Assembly: GCF_023208195.1 (NCBI RefSeq)
Contig: NZ_CP060034.1
Span: 3,906,001 to 3,970,000, forward strand
Source of the DNA: Nocardioides sp. InS609-2
GTDB taxonomy: Bacteria; Actinomycetota; Actinomycetes; Propionibacteriales; Nocardioidaceae
Direction: 5' to 3'
Length of the DNA: 64,000 bases
Below are positions 16,851-26,042 of this stretch, one piece after another. Position 1 is the stretch's first letter; each line of letters begins with the position of its first letter. Both the position numbers and the translations under genes were made by a program. Under the pieces are notes generated by a model. The model was given only the letters and a program-made list of their open reading frames with translations. It did not search any database and was not told the DNA's origin.

Positions 16851-18131
16851 CTAGTCGGCCACGATCTGGTCGAGCGGGGTGTCGAGTACGCGGAGGCCGC
16901 GGGCGATCAGTGTGCTCACGGCAATGAGGGCCAGCACCCCGGCGAAGATCCCGGTCGCGGCGGCTGGGCCGATCGCCGAGGCGAGGACGCCCGCGGCCAG
17001 CGCGCCGACCCACCGGATCGACGACGCGCCGAACTCGATGGCGCTGGAGGCCCGGCCGATCAGCCGATCGGGAATGATCCGCGTCTCGTAAGAGGAGAAG
17101 AGCACGTTGAGGGGGGAGACGACGAACATCAGGATCGCCATCAGCACTCCGATCGCCCAAGCGTTGGTGACCATGGCGATCCCGGCGACCATGAGCGCCA
17201 TGAGCCACGAGGCGGCGATGACCAGCAGCCGGCCGGGGAGCGTGCGGACGATCTTGGCGGCGACGAGTGCGCCGACGAGGCCACCGACGGCACCGATGGC
17301 GTTGACCGCGCCGACCAGCGCCGGGCTGCCACCGCGCGTGTGCACAAGGACGATGACGAGGATGAACAGTCCAGCCGCACAGGCGTTGATGAGGGCCGCC
17401 CAGATCGTGACGAATCGGAGGTAGGCGTTGCCCATGATGAAGCGGAGGCCTTCGCCGATGCTCTGCAACACCGGCTCCCGCGGCTCCTTCTCGTCGAGGT
17501 CGGGACCGAGCGGCCGGCGGATTATCATGACGCCGACGATGTTGATCACGAAGGAGATCGCGTCGACGAGGAACGGCAGGAATCTCGCCACCCCATAGAG
17601 CAGTCCTCCCACCGCCGGTCCGATCAACCCGATGACCATTCCCCGGGCCTGCATCAGCGAGAAGGCGGTGGGAAGCTGGTCCTGGTCCACCACCCGGCGC
17701 AGGGCGGCGTACTCAGCGCCCCCGGAGAGACCGCCCGCGAGCCCCTGCAGGAACCCGACGAGCACGATGTGCGGGATCGTCACCCGGTCGGTGAGCACGG
17801 CGATCGTGACGGTGCTGACTGCGACCGCCTGAATTGTCGGGCTCAGCAGCATGAGCGTTCGGCGCGAGAAGCGATCAGCCAGCGCACCGCCGACCAGCAG
17901 GGTCACCACGTAGCCGATGCTGAGCGCCGCCTCGACCGCTCCGGCGCCGGCAGCGGAGCCGGTCACCGCCAGGACGAGCAGCGGGTAGGCGACGACCGCC
18001 AGGGCGGTGCCGAAGTCCGAGAGCGTCTGGCCGATCCACCACCCGGTGTAGTCGCGGTTGTGGAACAGAAGCCTCCGGGAGGGCTTCTGCTCGGCGTCGG
18101 GGTCCACGATGGGCGTGGTCGAATTTTCCAT
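16851..18131 (-). CDS. MFS transporter, likely product exporter
   Basis: A 426-residue major facilitator protein with about 12 predicted membrane helices. The loop GGALADRFSRRTLMLLSP near residue 80 is the family motif between helices 2 and 3. It follows the arginine hydroxylase gene by 29 bp on the same strand, so it is probably co-transcribed. Export of, and self-resistance to, the peptide is the likely job (inference). ATG at 18131 is chosen; the open frame upstream runs through the hydroxylase gene in another frame. Confidence 0.9.
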   Translation of the reverse strand: MENSTTPIVDPDAEQKPSRRLLFHNRDYTGWWIGQTLSDFGTALAVVAYPLLVLAVTGSAAGAGAVEAALSIGYVVTLLVGGALADRFSRRTLMLLSPTIQAVAVSTVTIAVLTDRVTIPHIVLVGFLQGLAGGLSGGAEYAALRRVVDQDQLPTAFSLMQARGMVIGLIGPAVGGLLYGVARFLPFLVDAISFVINIVGVMIIRRPLGPDLDEKEPREPVLQSIGEGLRFIMGNAYLRFVTIWAALINACAAGLFILVIVLVHTRGGSPALVGAVNAIGAVGGLVGALVAAKIVRTLPGRLLVIAASWLMALMVAGIAMVTNAWAIGVLMAILMFVVSPLNVLFSSYETRIIPDRLIGRASSAIEFGASSIRWVGALAAGVLASAIGPAAATGIFAGVLALIAVSTLIARGLRVLDTPLDQIVAD

Positions 18132-18160
18132 GGAGAGCCGTGTCGCTTTCGGGCGGGGGA

Positions 18161-19189
18161 TCAGAAGATGATGCGGTCCGAGCTCGACAGCCTCGCCTCG
18201 CGGGAGTTGCGGAGGTTTCGGGTGACACAGATCCGCTTGAGCCAGCGGTCGTTGCCGTCGTAGCGAGCAGTAAACGGATTGCGGCCGTGCACCGCCTTGT
18301 AGTTGTCCACGAAGCAGAGGTCGCCGGGCTCGAGTACGACCGGCTCGAGCACCCGGTCGATGGCGTCGATGAGTCCCTGGATCGCACCCCGGGCCGGCTC
18401 CTCCAGGCGGTCCACGTCCATGAAGTAGGGGTCGAGGCACATGTAGGGAGATCTGGCAGACCCCGAGAGAACCGGTCGCTTCTCGGCCCGCGTGTTCATC
18501 TCGGTGATCCGTGCGTAGGCGGCGTCGAGGAGCTCCTGGATCTCTGGGGGAACGTCGCGGTCGACCTTGTTCTTCGGCAGATGCGACTCGTCGGGCCTGA
18601 TGTGGAAGAGCGGCTGGAAGAGGTGATCGACGTCGACCTCGTCCCACGGGATCGAGTCCGCCATAGCGACGGTGGTCTCGACGTTGTCGGGGTTGCGCAG
18701 GCACAAGAGTCCGACGTAGTCGCCGCGGAACGGGTGGAACGCATCTTCGGTGTGCCACCAGAGCAACTGCTTGCTCCCCGAGCCGAGCTGGTCGTCCTCG
18801 TCGGCCTTGATCGGGAGCACGTCGTGCATGAGGTAGCCGTCCTGCTGGGTCGACCAGCCGAACGGGTCGCCGAGCAGAGTGCCGCACAGGAGGAAGAACA
18901 TCTCCTGCGGCAGGGCGGAGGAGACCGTGTCGCGATCCCTCCAGTGCGCGGGCGTGCTGCCGATCCGCTCCTGGTCGATCGGGAGGCCGGAGATGACCGC
19001 GACGCCGCTGGGCTCGGTGAGCCGGAAGTCGTTGAGGAAGCCGCGGACGCGCGGGGGGAGCTCGTGTGCGAGGACGGGTGCGTGGCGCAGCAGCTCGGGG
19101 TCCTCCACTGAGGTGTACTTCTCGGTGATCTCACCGACCAACCGGTGAATGCCATCGATATCGGGCCCTGTCAACGTCATCCGGTACAT
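18161..19189 (-). CDS. Fe(II)/2-oxoglutarate-dependent arginine beta-hydroxylase (VioC/OrfP type)
   Basis: A 342-residue TauD/clavaminate-synthase-like dioxygenase. The facial triad is intact: H146 and E148 in LLWWHTEDAF and H301 in NYKAVHGRNPF, with the oxoglutarate-binding Arg in DRWLKR. The C-terminal stretch RNPFTARYDGNDRWLKR strongly resembles VioC and OrfP, which convert L-Arg to (3S)-hydroxy-Arg for capreomycidine or streptolidine. The divergent operon starts with a VioD-type capreomycidine synthase, which supports that function. ATG at 19189 has GAGGAG before it. An open frame 69 codons longer is non-homologous. Confidence 0.88.
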   Translation of the reverse strand: MYRMTLTGPDIDGIHRLVGEITEKYTSVEDPELLRHAPVLAHELPPRVRGFLNDFRLTEPSGVAVISGLPIDQERIGSTPAHWRDRDTVSSALPQEMFFLLCGTLLGDPFGWSTQQDGYLMHDVLPIKADEDDQLGSGSKQLLWWHTEDAFHPFRGDYVGLLCLRNPDNVETTVAMADSIPWDEVDVDHLFQPLFHIRPDESHLPKNKVDRDVPPEIQELLDAAYARITEMNTRAEKRPVLSGSARSPYMCLDPYFMDVDRLEEPARGAIQGLIDAIDRVLEPVVLEPGDLCFVDNYKAVHGRNPFTARYDGNDRWLKRICVTRNLRNSREARLSSSDRIIF

Positions 19190-19389
19190 ATTTCTCCTCG
19201 CATTGCTTCGGGTGGTGGTCAGCAGGCCGCGGGCCCGGTACGACGTAGCCGCGGTCAACTCGACCCGGGTGGAGCAAGGTGCTTGGTTCGTCGGGACGTC
19301 GGCTGCGCAACGAAGGGTGCTGACGTCCGTAATCGTCCCGCGGGTGTCGTCACCGCGCGACGATAGGCCGGGTCCGGTAGTCCTCGCGG

Positions 19390-19460
19390 CTAGCATTTGT
19401 CAGGGCGCACGGGACCCCAGAAGGGGTTGGGCGGGCACCGCGGACCCTTGCATCTGTCAG
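19390..19460. promoter_or_regulatory. divergent promoter region with two candidate operators (sites f, g)
   Basis: CTAGCATTTGTCAG (19390-19403) and CTTGCATCTGTCAG (19447-19460) are two closely matching copies of the cluster motif, in the same orientation and 57 bp apart. They lie between the arginine hydroxylase operon and the capreomycidine synthase operon. Coordinated control of these two genes by one regulator is the simplest reading. Confidence 0.6.
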
Positions 19461-19488
19461 TGCCTTGGACATAACACGCGGTCCTACA

Positions 19489-19641
19489 GTGAGGAATTCG
19501 TCGGCGCCCTGGGGGCGCCCATCCGATTCGAGCATCCACGAGATCCGGTTCCAGCTCCTGAAAGGGCTGGACGAGCAGGAGGAGGCGGCCGTGGCCCGGC
19601 AACTCGCAGATCTATGTCCGCGTAGGGGCACCGCCCAGTGA
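19489..19641 (+). CDS. small upstream open reading frame, 50 residues
   Basis: GTG-started frame whose TGA overlaps the GTG of the capreomycidine synthase gene (GTGA), the same coupling used throughout this operon. The second half (IHEIRFQLLKGLDEQEEAAV) looks like a protein-coding amphipathic helix; the start is uncertain because no strong ribosome site is visible. It could be a leader peptide for translational coupling or a small partner protein. It resembles no MbtH protein or carrier. Confidence 0.45.
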   Translation: MRNSSAPWGRPSDSSIHEIRFQLLKGLDEQEEAAVARQLADLCPRRGTAQ

Positions 19642-20765
19642 CCGTTCTGGGACAGGTCCCCGCGGCCGCGCTCGAGGACTGGTTCCGCGTGCGCTACTTC
19701 GACGCACGCGTGGATATCAGCAGCAGCGGGGTCCACCCCTACACCCTCGGCCAGGTCCGTGGGCTGACCGGCTTGGCCGCCGAGGAGCTTGACGACCTGG
19801 TCTTCCGCGACTCCCCGTCGTCCGGGCAAGACAGGTTGCGCACTGCGCTGATCGAGAGGTTCGAGCCGGGTCCGAGCCACGAGCCGCTGGTGTGCAACGG
19901 CTCCACGGAAGCCATCCTCCTGGCGGTCTCCGCCCTCGTCGGCGCCGGCGACGAGGTCGTGGTCACTACGCCGAGTTACCACGCGCTCACAGCGCTCGCC
20001 GCGTCGGCAGGCGCGACGCTGGTCAGGTGGGAGCTCGACCTGACGGGCGGTCGGCCCGACCTCGAGGCGTTGCGCTCGCTGATCGGTCCCCGCACCCGCG
20101 CCGTCATCGTCAACTTCCCGCACAACCCCAGTGGGATCACCCTCACCGCACCCGAGTACGACGAGCTCCTCGCGATCGTCGACCACAGCAACGCCTACCT
20201 GCTGTGGGATGCCGCCTTCGCCGAACTGGTGCACGAGGCCGAGCCCCTGCCCGATCCCTCGCGCACCATCGAGCGTTGCGTCTCCTTCGGCACCCTCTCC
20301 AAGGCGTACGGCCTGCCGGGGCTGAGGGTGGGATGGTGCATCGCGCCGTCCACGCTTGCCCCTGAGCTGGTCCGGATGCGCGACTACGTCACCCTCAACA
20401 CCTCGCCCCTGCTGGAGGAGATCGCGGCGCGGGTGATCGAGAACGCCGACGCCGTGCTCGGGCCGCGACTGGCGGAGGTCCGGGGGAACCGTGCCAACGT
20501 GGCGGACTGGCTGGCGGCCAACGGCGACATCGTGGCCGGGGTCGCCCCCGGCGGGGGCGTAACCTTCTTCCCGCAGGTCCTTGGGCTCGAGGACACCAGG
20601 CCGCTGTGCGAGGTCCTGGCCGACGAGCACAGCGTCCTCACCGTCCCCGGCGAGTGCTTCGACCACCCGGACCGGGTTCGGCTTGGCTTTGGCGCTCCCG
20701 GGCCCGACGTGGCCGCCGGGCTGGACGTCTTCGCGCGCGTCGTCCGGCAGTGGAGCCGGCGATGA
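19638..20765 (+). CDS. capreomycidine synthase (VioD/OrfR-type PLP enzyme)
   Basis: A 375-residue fold-type I aminotransferase-like enzyme. The N-terminal signature DISSSGVHPYTLGQVRGL matches VioD, which cyclises beta-hydroxy-arginine to capreomycidine by PLP-dependent elimination and intramolecular addition. PLP sites are NFPHNPSG near residue 158 (Asn), LLWDAAF near 192 (Asp) and SFGTLSKAYGLPGLRVGW near 216 (Schiff-base Lys in SKAYG). GTG start overlaps the small upstream frame. The gene is followed, with an ATGA overlap, by an A-T protein that probably loads its product. Confidence 0.88.
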   Translation: MTVLGQVPAAALEDWFRVRYFDARVDISSSGVHPYTLGQVRGLTGLAAEELDDLVFRDSPSSGQDRLRTALIERFEPGPSHEPLVCNGSTEAILLAVSALVGAGDEVVVTTPSYHALTALAASAGATLVRWELDLTGGRPDLEALRSLIGPRTRAVIVNFPHNPSGITLTAPEYDELLAIVDHSNAYLLWDAAFAELVHEAEPLPDPSRTIERCVSFGTLSKAYGLPGLRVGWCIAPSTLAPELVRMRDYVTLNTSPLLEEIAARVIENADAVLGPRLAEVRGNRANVADWLAANGDIVAGVAPGGGVTFFPQVLGLEDTRPLCEVLADEHSVLTVPGECFDHPDRVRLGFGAPGPDVAAGLDVFARVVRQWSRR

Positions 20766-22735
20766 CGACGAGGGGCGACGAAGACCGGGCCGCGCCTTCG
20801 CCGCCGGGCCCGTTCGCACGGCCGGGGGACGCCGACCTCGACGAGGTCGAGCGCGCCGCGTGGCTTGACTTCAACCGCACCGCGGAGGCCCCAGGCGACC
20901 ACCCGTCGAGGTTGCTGCCCTGGCTGGCGCAGGCCGCCCGGGACCATAGTGATCTTCCCGCCGTGTCTGCCGACGGCCTGGTACTCACCTACGCCGCGCT
21001 CCACGAGCGGGCCGATGCCCTGGCCACTTACCTTCGCGGCTCGGGCGTCGGGGCAGGGGACACCGTCGCCGTGGTCGCCACCCGGACGGTCGTGCCCTAC
21101 CCGGCGCTGCTTGCCGTGATCTCCGTGGGCGCCGCCTACGTCCCGCTGAACCCCCACGACCCCACGGACAGGCTCCGGCTGATGCTGGAGGACTGCGGGG
21201 CCTCGACCGTCCTTTCCGACGTTTCGAGCGCACCAAAGTTGCAGGCGTTGACCGGCCTGGTACCGACGTGCGCCGTGCTCGACGAGGGCGGCGCAATGGA
21301 CGGGTGGCAGGACTGGTCCGGGGTCCCGGCTGCCTACCAGCCCGCACCGCCAGTCGAGGCGACGGCGGGTACGGGGGCCCCAGAGGACACCACCGCATAC
21401 GTCATCTACACCTCCGGCACGACGGGGCGTCCTAAGGGCGTGCGTGTCGCCGAGTCCAGCCTGCTCAACCTCGTGCGCTGGTTCCACGACCGCCACGGGA
21501 CCGTCGCGGGTGACCGCGTGGCGCAGAACGCTCCGTTGACGTTCGATCCCTCGGTGCAGCAGATATTCCCCGCATGGACCGCCGGCGCCTGCCTGGTGGT
21601 CATGCCCGACGTGGCCCTCCTCGACTCCTACGAGCTGCTGGTTTGGCTTCAGGAGGAGGAGATCACCCACCTCGACATGGTCACCTCCCACTGGTTTCAC
21701 ATGCTCGACGCGGCCGTCTCCAGCCCAGGCCTGCGCGACCTCCCACACCTGCGGTGGACCCTGGTCGGGGGCGAAAGCTTCACCTACCGGAGCACGCGGC
21801 AGTGGTACGACGTCGTCCGGTCGCCCGGCCTGCTGAACAACGTCTACGGCCCGACCGAGGCCACCGTCAACGCGACCCATATCGTCGTGCCTCCCGAGCG
21901 GACCGAGGGCAAGGTGCCGATCGGGAAGCCGCTGCCCCACTACCGCCTCTACGTGCTCGACGACGATGGCGGCCTGTGCCCGGTCGGTGAGCAGGGCGAG
22001 CTCTACATCGCTGGGGCAGGGCTGGCGCAGGGCTACTGCTCGGAGGAGGCGACGCGGAAGGCCTGGCTCGACCACTGCGTCTTCGGCGACACGACGGAGC
22101 GCCTCTACCGGACCGGTGACCTGGCCCGGCTGGTGCGCGACATCGACGGCACGCCGGTGCTGGAGTTCCGCGGCCGGGCGGACCGGCAGGTCAAGATCTC
22201 GGGGTACCGCCTCGAGCTCGAGGAGGTCGAGATGGCGGCCAAGGCGTGCCGGGAGGTGCGCGACGCCGCCGTCATGACCATCGGGGACCCGCCGACCCAA
22301 CTCGTTTGCTTCGTCGTGGGCGGCCAAGACGGACCCGCGTCGCTGCGCGCCGAGATGTCGGAGAGGCTCCCTGCCTACATGGTCCCGCACATCGTCCTGC
22401 CGGTCGGCAGCATGCCGTTCACCCCCAGTGGCAAGCTCGACCGGGACCGCCTGCTCGAGCACCTCGACCAGGTGCGCGCCAGCCAGGCGGTACCTGGCCG
22501 GAGCCTGACCGCGACCGAGCAAATGGTCGCAGACGTTCTGAGCCGGGTGCTCCGAGTGCCCGTGACCTCGCCGACGGCCGATTTCTACCTTCTGGGCGGG
22601 TCCTCGCTGCTTGCCCTGCAGGTCGCCGGATTGCTGCGCGACTCCGGGGAGCCGGTGCGCGCGACCGACCTCCTCGAGCACTCCACCGTCGAGCATCTCG
22701 CGGCACACCTCGACCGAGAGCGGGTCGTCCGATGA
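20762..22735 (+). CDS. NRPS adenylation-carrier didomain protein
   Basis: A 657-residue A-T protein. A-domain motifs are YTSGTTGRPKG (A3), LTFDPSVQQ (A4), NVYGPTEATV (A5), YRTGD (A7), GRADRQVKISGYRLELEE (A8) and PSGKLDR (A10). The carrier is at about residues 585-650 with FYLLGGSSLLALQ. By-eye pocket against GrsA is roughly D-P-Q-H-L-G-V-V-N-K, a code I cannot assign. Directly following capreomycidine synthase, it is the obvious candidate to activate capreomycidine (inference). ATG overlaps the preceding stop (ATGA), and its own stop overlaps the transglutaminase-like gene. Confidence 0.92.
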   Translation: MTTRGDEDRAAPSPPGPFARPGDADLDEVERAAWLDFNRTAEAPGDHPSRLLPWLAQAARDHSDLPAVSADGLVLTYAALHERADALATYLRGSGVGAGDTVAVVATRTVVPYPALLAVISVGAAYVPLNPHDPTDRLRLMLEDCGASTVLSDVSSAPKLQALTGLVPTCAVLDEGGAMDGWQDWSGVPAAYQPAPPVEATAGTGAPEDTTAYVIYTSGTTGRPKGVRVAESSLLNLVRWFHDRHGTVAGDRVAQNAPLTFDPSVQQIFPAWTAGACLVVMPDVALLDSYELLVWLQEEEITHLDMVTSHWFHMLDAAVSSPGLRDLPHLRWTLVGGESFTYRSTRQWYDVVRSPGLLNNVYGPTEATVNATHIVVPPERTEGKVPIGKPLPHYRLYVLDDDGGLCPVGEQGELYIAGAGLAQGYCSEEATRKAWLDHCVFGDTTERLYRTGDLARLVRDIDGTPVLEFRGRADRQVKISGYRLELEEVEMAAKACREVRDAAVMTIGDPPTQLVCFVVGGQDGPASLRAEMSERLPAYMVPHIVLPVGSMPFTPSGKLDRDRLLEHLDQVRASQAVPGRSLTATEQMVADVLSRVLRVPVTSPTADFYLLGGSSLLALQVAGLLRDSGEPVRATDLLEHSTVEHLAAHLDRERVVR

Positions 22736-23616
22736 CTGCACGGGTGGAGGTCGCCGGCGTTAGGCCACCGACGCTCCACCTCTACGCCCAGCCGAGCGGC
22801 GCCACGGACGTGGGCCGTCATCGCCCGCTGGTCGAGGCGCTCCCGCGCGACGTGGACCGCCTCACGAGGATCAACCACGCCCTGGTGGTGCACGAGCACA
22901 TCGCACCGGCGTACGGCGTCGTGCTCACCGACGAGGACTACGGGACGGCGCACCACCGCTCGGTCGAACGGGTGCTGGACTTCGTCGCCGCACGGGACGG
23001 GCGACCCTTCGACCAGCCTCGGGCGGCCACGAGCCGGGTTGCCGGCAACTGCTGGCACTTCGTGATGCTCCTCGTCGCCACCCTGCGAGTCCAGGGAACC
23101 CCTGCCCGGGCGCGGTGCGGCTTCGCGGGCTACTTCAGCGAGGGCCGGTTCGAGGACCACTGGGTCTGCGAGTACTGGCACCCCGACGAGCGGCGCTGGG
23201 TGCTGGTCGACGCCCAGGTCGACGCGATGCAGCGGAGCATGTTCGAGATCGACTTCGACCATCTGGACGTGCCCCGCGATCGGTTCCTCGTCGCGGGTGA
23301 GGCATGGGCCCGGTGTCGTGCGGGCACGGCCGATCCGGGGGCGTTCGGCCTGAGCATCACGGGTCGTTTCGGGGAGTGGTACGTCGCCGCCAACCTGATG
23401 CGCGACGCAGCGGCGCTGCAGCGCCTGGAGATGTTGCCGGACGATACCTGGGGTGCGATGCCGGGACCGGGCGACACCGTCGGCGGCGAGCTGGCGGCCC
23501 TCCTCGACGGTCTGGGCACGCTTACGCTCGCGCCCGACACGAGGTTGACCGAGCTCGAGCAGCTGTGGGCCGACGAGCGGCTGCGGGTGCCAAAGACCCA
23601 ACCCGGCGGGAGCTGA
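22732..23616 (+). CDS. transglutaminase-like protein
   Basis: A 294-residue protein with a papain-like transglutaminase core. The catalytic Cys is in GNCWHFVMLLVATLR near residue 105, His in EDHWVCEYW near 140, and Asp in VLVDAQVD near 157. In NRPS clusters such proteins can act as amide synthases: AdmF of the andrimid pathway joins carrier-bound substrates. Its position inside the capreomycidine operon, with an ATGA overlap after the A-T gene, supports amide formation or transfer of a tethered residue here. A role as ordinary protease is less likely. Confidence 0.8.
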   Translation: MTARVEVAGVRPPTLHLYAQPSGATDVGRHRPLVEALPRDVDRLTRINHALVVHEHIAPAYGVVLTDEDYGTAHHRSVERVLDFVAARDGRPFDQPRAATSRVAGNCWHFVMLLVATLRVQGTPARARCGFAGYFSEGRFEDHWVCEYWHPDERRWVLVDAQVDAMQRSMFEIDFDHLDVPRDRFLVAGEAWARCRAGTADPGAFGLSITGRFGEWYVAANLMRDAAALQRLEMLPDDTWGAMPGPGDTVGGELAALLDGLGTLTLAPDTRLTELEQLWADERLRVPKTQPGGS

Positions 23617-23620
23617 CGGC

Positions 23621-24811
23621 GTGGCGTCGATGACGGACCGGAGCGTCTTCGGCGAGGCGGAGCCCGACCCAGCGATCACGTCCCAGTGCCGGAAGGAAGT
23701 GTCCATGGAACCCAGCGGAGTGCGTTACCACGACGAGCTCGATTGCTACGTTGTGTGGGGATTGGAGCCGGCCCGTGCCGCGATGGCCGACCCCGCCCTC
23801 ACCAGCGACACCTTCCAGCCGATGAACCTGAGCTACCTGCCGGAGGTGGTCCGCGACGAGTGCCCCGACCTGGTCGCCCTTGTCGAGCGCTGGTTCATCT
23901 TCCGCGACGGCGCCGACCACCAAACGGCACGCAAGGCCGTACGTCCCCTCTTCTCCCCGCGCAACATCCGTGACCTGGCACCGGAGGTCGCGACGATCGT
24001 GGAGGACGTGCTGGACGAGGCAATGCGCTCTACGGAGTTCGACTTCGTCACCGAGGTGGCGGACAAGGTCGCGGCGCGTGCGATCGCGCTGATACTCGGG
24101 TTCGAGTCGGCCTCACAGGAGTCGCTGCAGCGGTGGGGGCTCGCGCTGTCGAAGTTCCTAGGCGCGTCCTACCGTCCCGACTTCGCGATGGAGGCCCAGG
24201 TCGCCATCGTGGAGTTGAGCGAGTTCGTCCGTTCGGCCGAGTCGGCTCCCGGTGGCTTGCTGAGCCTGGCGTCGGGGGAGAGGGAGGACCGCGTAGCGAC
24301 CGCCGCGATGATGGTGTTCGGCGGGCTGCAGACGACGGTCGGCCTCCTGGGCTTCGCCTGCAAATACATGATGGAGTCCGACGTTTCCCCGTCGACCGTC
24401 GGGGAGCGCAGCGCCCTCATCGAGCGCACCCTGTCGCACTGGGCGCCCCTGGGGCACGTGGCGCGGATGGCGGACCGCGCGACGTCGATCGCGTCCACAG
24501 CCATACCTGAGGGGAGCGCGGTGCTCATCGCGCTCGACGGCACTGACGTCCTCGATCGGCCCGGGATGTTGACGTGGGATCCGGAGTTGCCGAGCGGGGG
24601 CCCGGGTCCCCTGGAGGACAAGGCGCTCCACCTAGCCTTCGGCTACGGCGTCCACCGCTGCATCGGCGCACCGCTGGCGCGCCTGGTAGGGGACGAGGTC
24701 GTCCGTCAACTCGTGGAGAAGGCGCCCGGCGCCCGGGTGGTCTCTGCGACCCCGAAGGCCAACCGCACCTATCGCGGGTTCAGCGAGCTGGTCGTGCGCA
24801 TCCCTGGCTGA
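23621..24811 (+). CDS. cytochrome P450 lacking the ExxR motif
   Basis: A 396-residue P450. The heme loop FGYGVHRCIGAPLARL is intact (Cys near residue 349). The K-helix segment aligns as IERTLSHWAP, where the Glu and Arg of ExxR are both replaced. The I-helix reads VFGGLQTTVG, with Gln for the usual acid but Thr retained. The meander region is also odd. CYP157-type Streptomyces enzymes are precedents for missing ExxR. GTG at 23621, 4 bp after the previous stop, is preferred over ATG at 23705 because residues 13-30 match the P450 N-terminal DPxxxxxCRxE pattern. Confidence 0.88.
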   Translation: MASMTDRSVFGEAEPDPAITSQCRKEVSMEPSGVRYHDELDCYVVWGLEPARAAMADPALTSDTFQPMNLSYLPEVVRDECPDLVALVERWFIFRDGADHQTARKAVRPLFSPRNIRDLAPEVATIVEDVLDEAMRSTEFDFVTEVADKVAARAIALILGFESASQESLQRWGLALSKFLGASYRPDFAMEAQVAIVELSEFVRSAESAPGGLLSLASGEREDRVATAAMMVFGGLQTTVGLLGFACKYMMESDVSPSTVGERSALIERTLSHWAPLGHVARMADRATSIASTAIPEGSAVLIALDGTDVLDRPGMLTWDPELPSGGPGPLEDKALHLAFGYGVHRCIGAPLARLVGDEVVRQLVEKAPGARVVSATPKANRTYRGFSELVVRIPG

Positions 24812-24982
24812 GCCGGCGGAGGTCCTTGACGCCCCGGGATTCCTCGGGGTGCGCGTGCTGGACCTCCGTCTGGTAGGGCATGGTCGTGAGGGCGAACGAC
24901 GCCACGGGGGTCGTCGCGCAGAAGGGCTCTCTGCGAGGAGCACGTCGACCTGCTGCCCCAGCTTCCTCCACCTTGCTGAGGC

Positions 24983-26026
<1,044 letters not shown>

Positions 26027-26042
26027 GTCAGTCGGTCCTTAC

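Noticed and set aside
18161..20765. Streptothricin cluster assignment from the VioC/VioD-type pair
   Set aside because: No lysine 2,3-aminomutase, beta-lysine oligomerisation or streptolidine-finishing genes are visible, and a diaminobutyrate route is present instead.
20384..22741. Long minus-strand open frame (785 codons) opposite the A-T gene
   Set aside because: It is antisense to a gene with all A-domain core motifs, has Arg/Gly/Val-rich shadow composition and no family resemblance.
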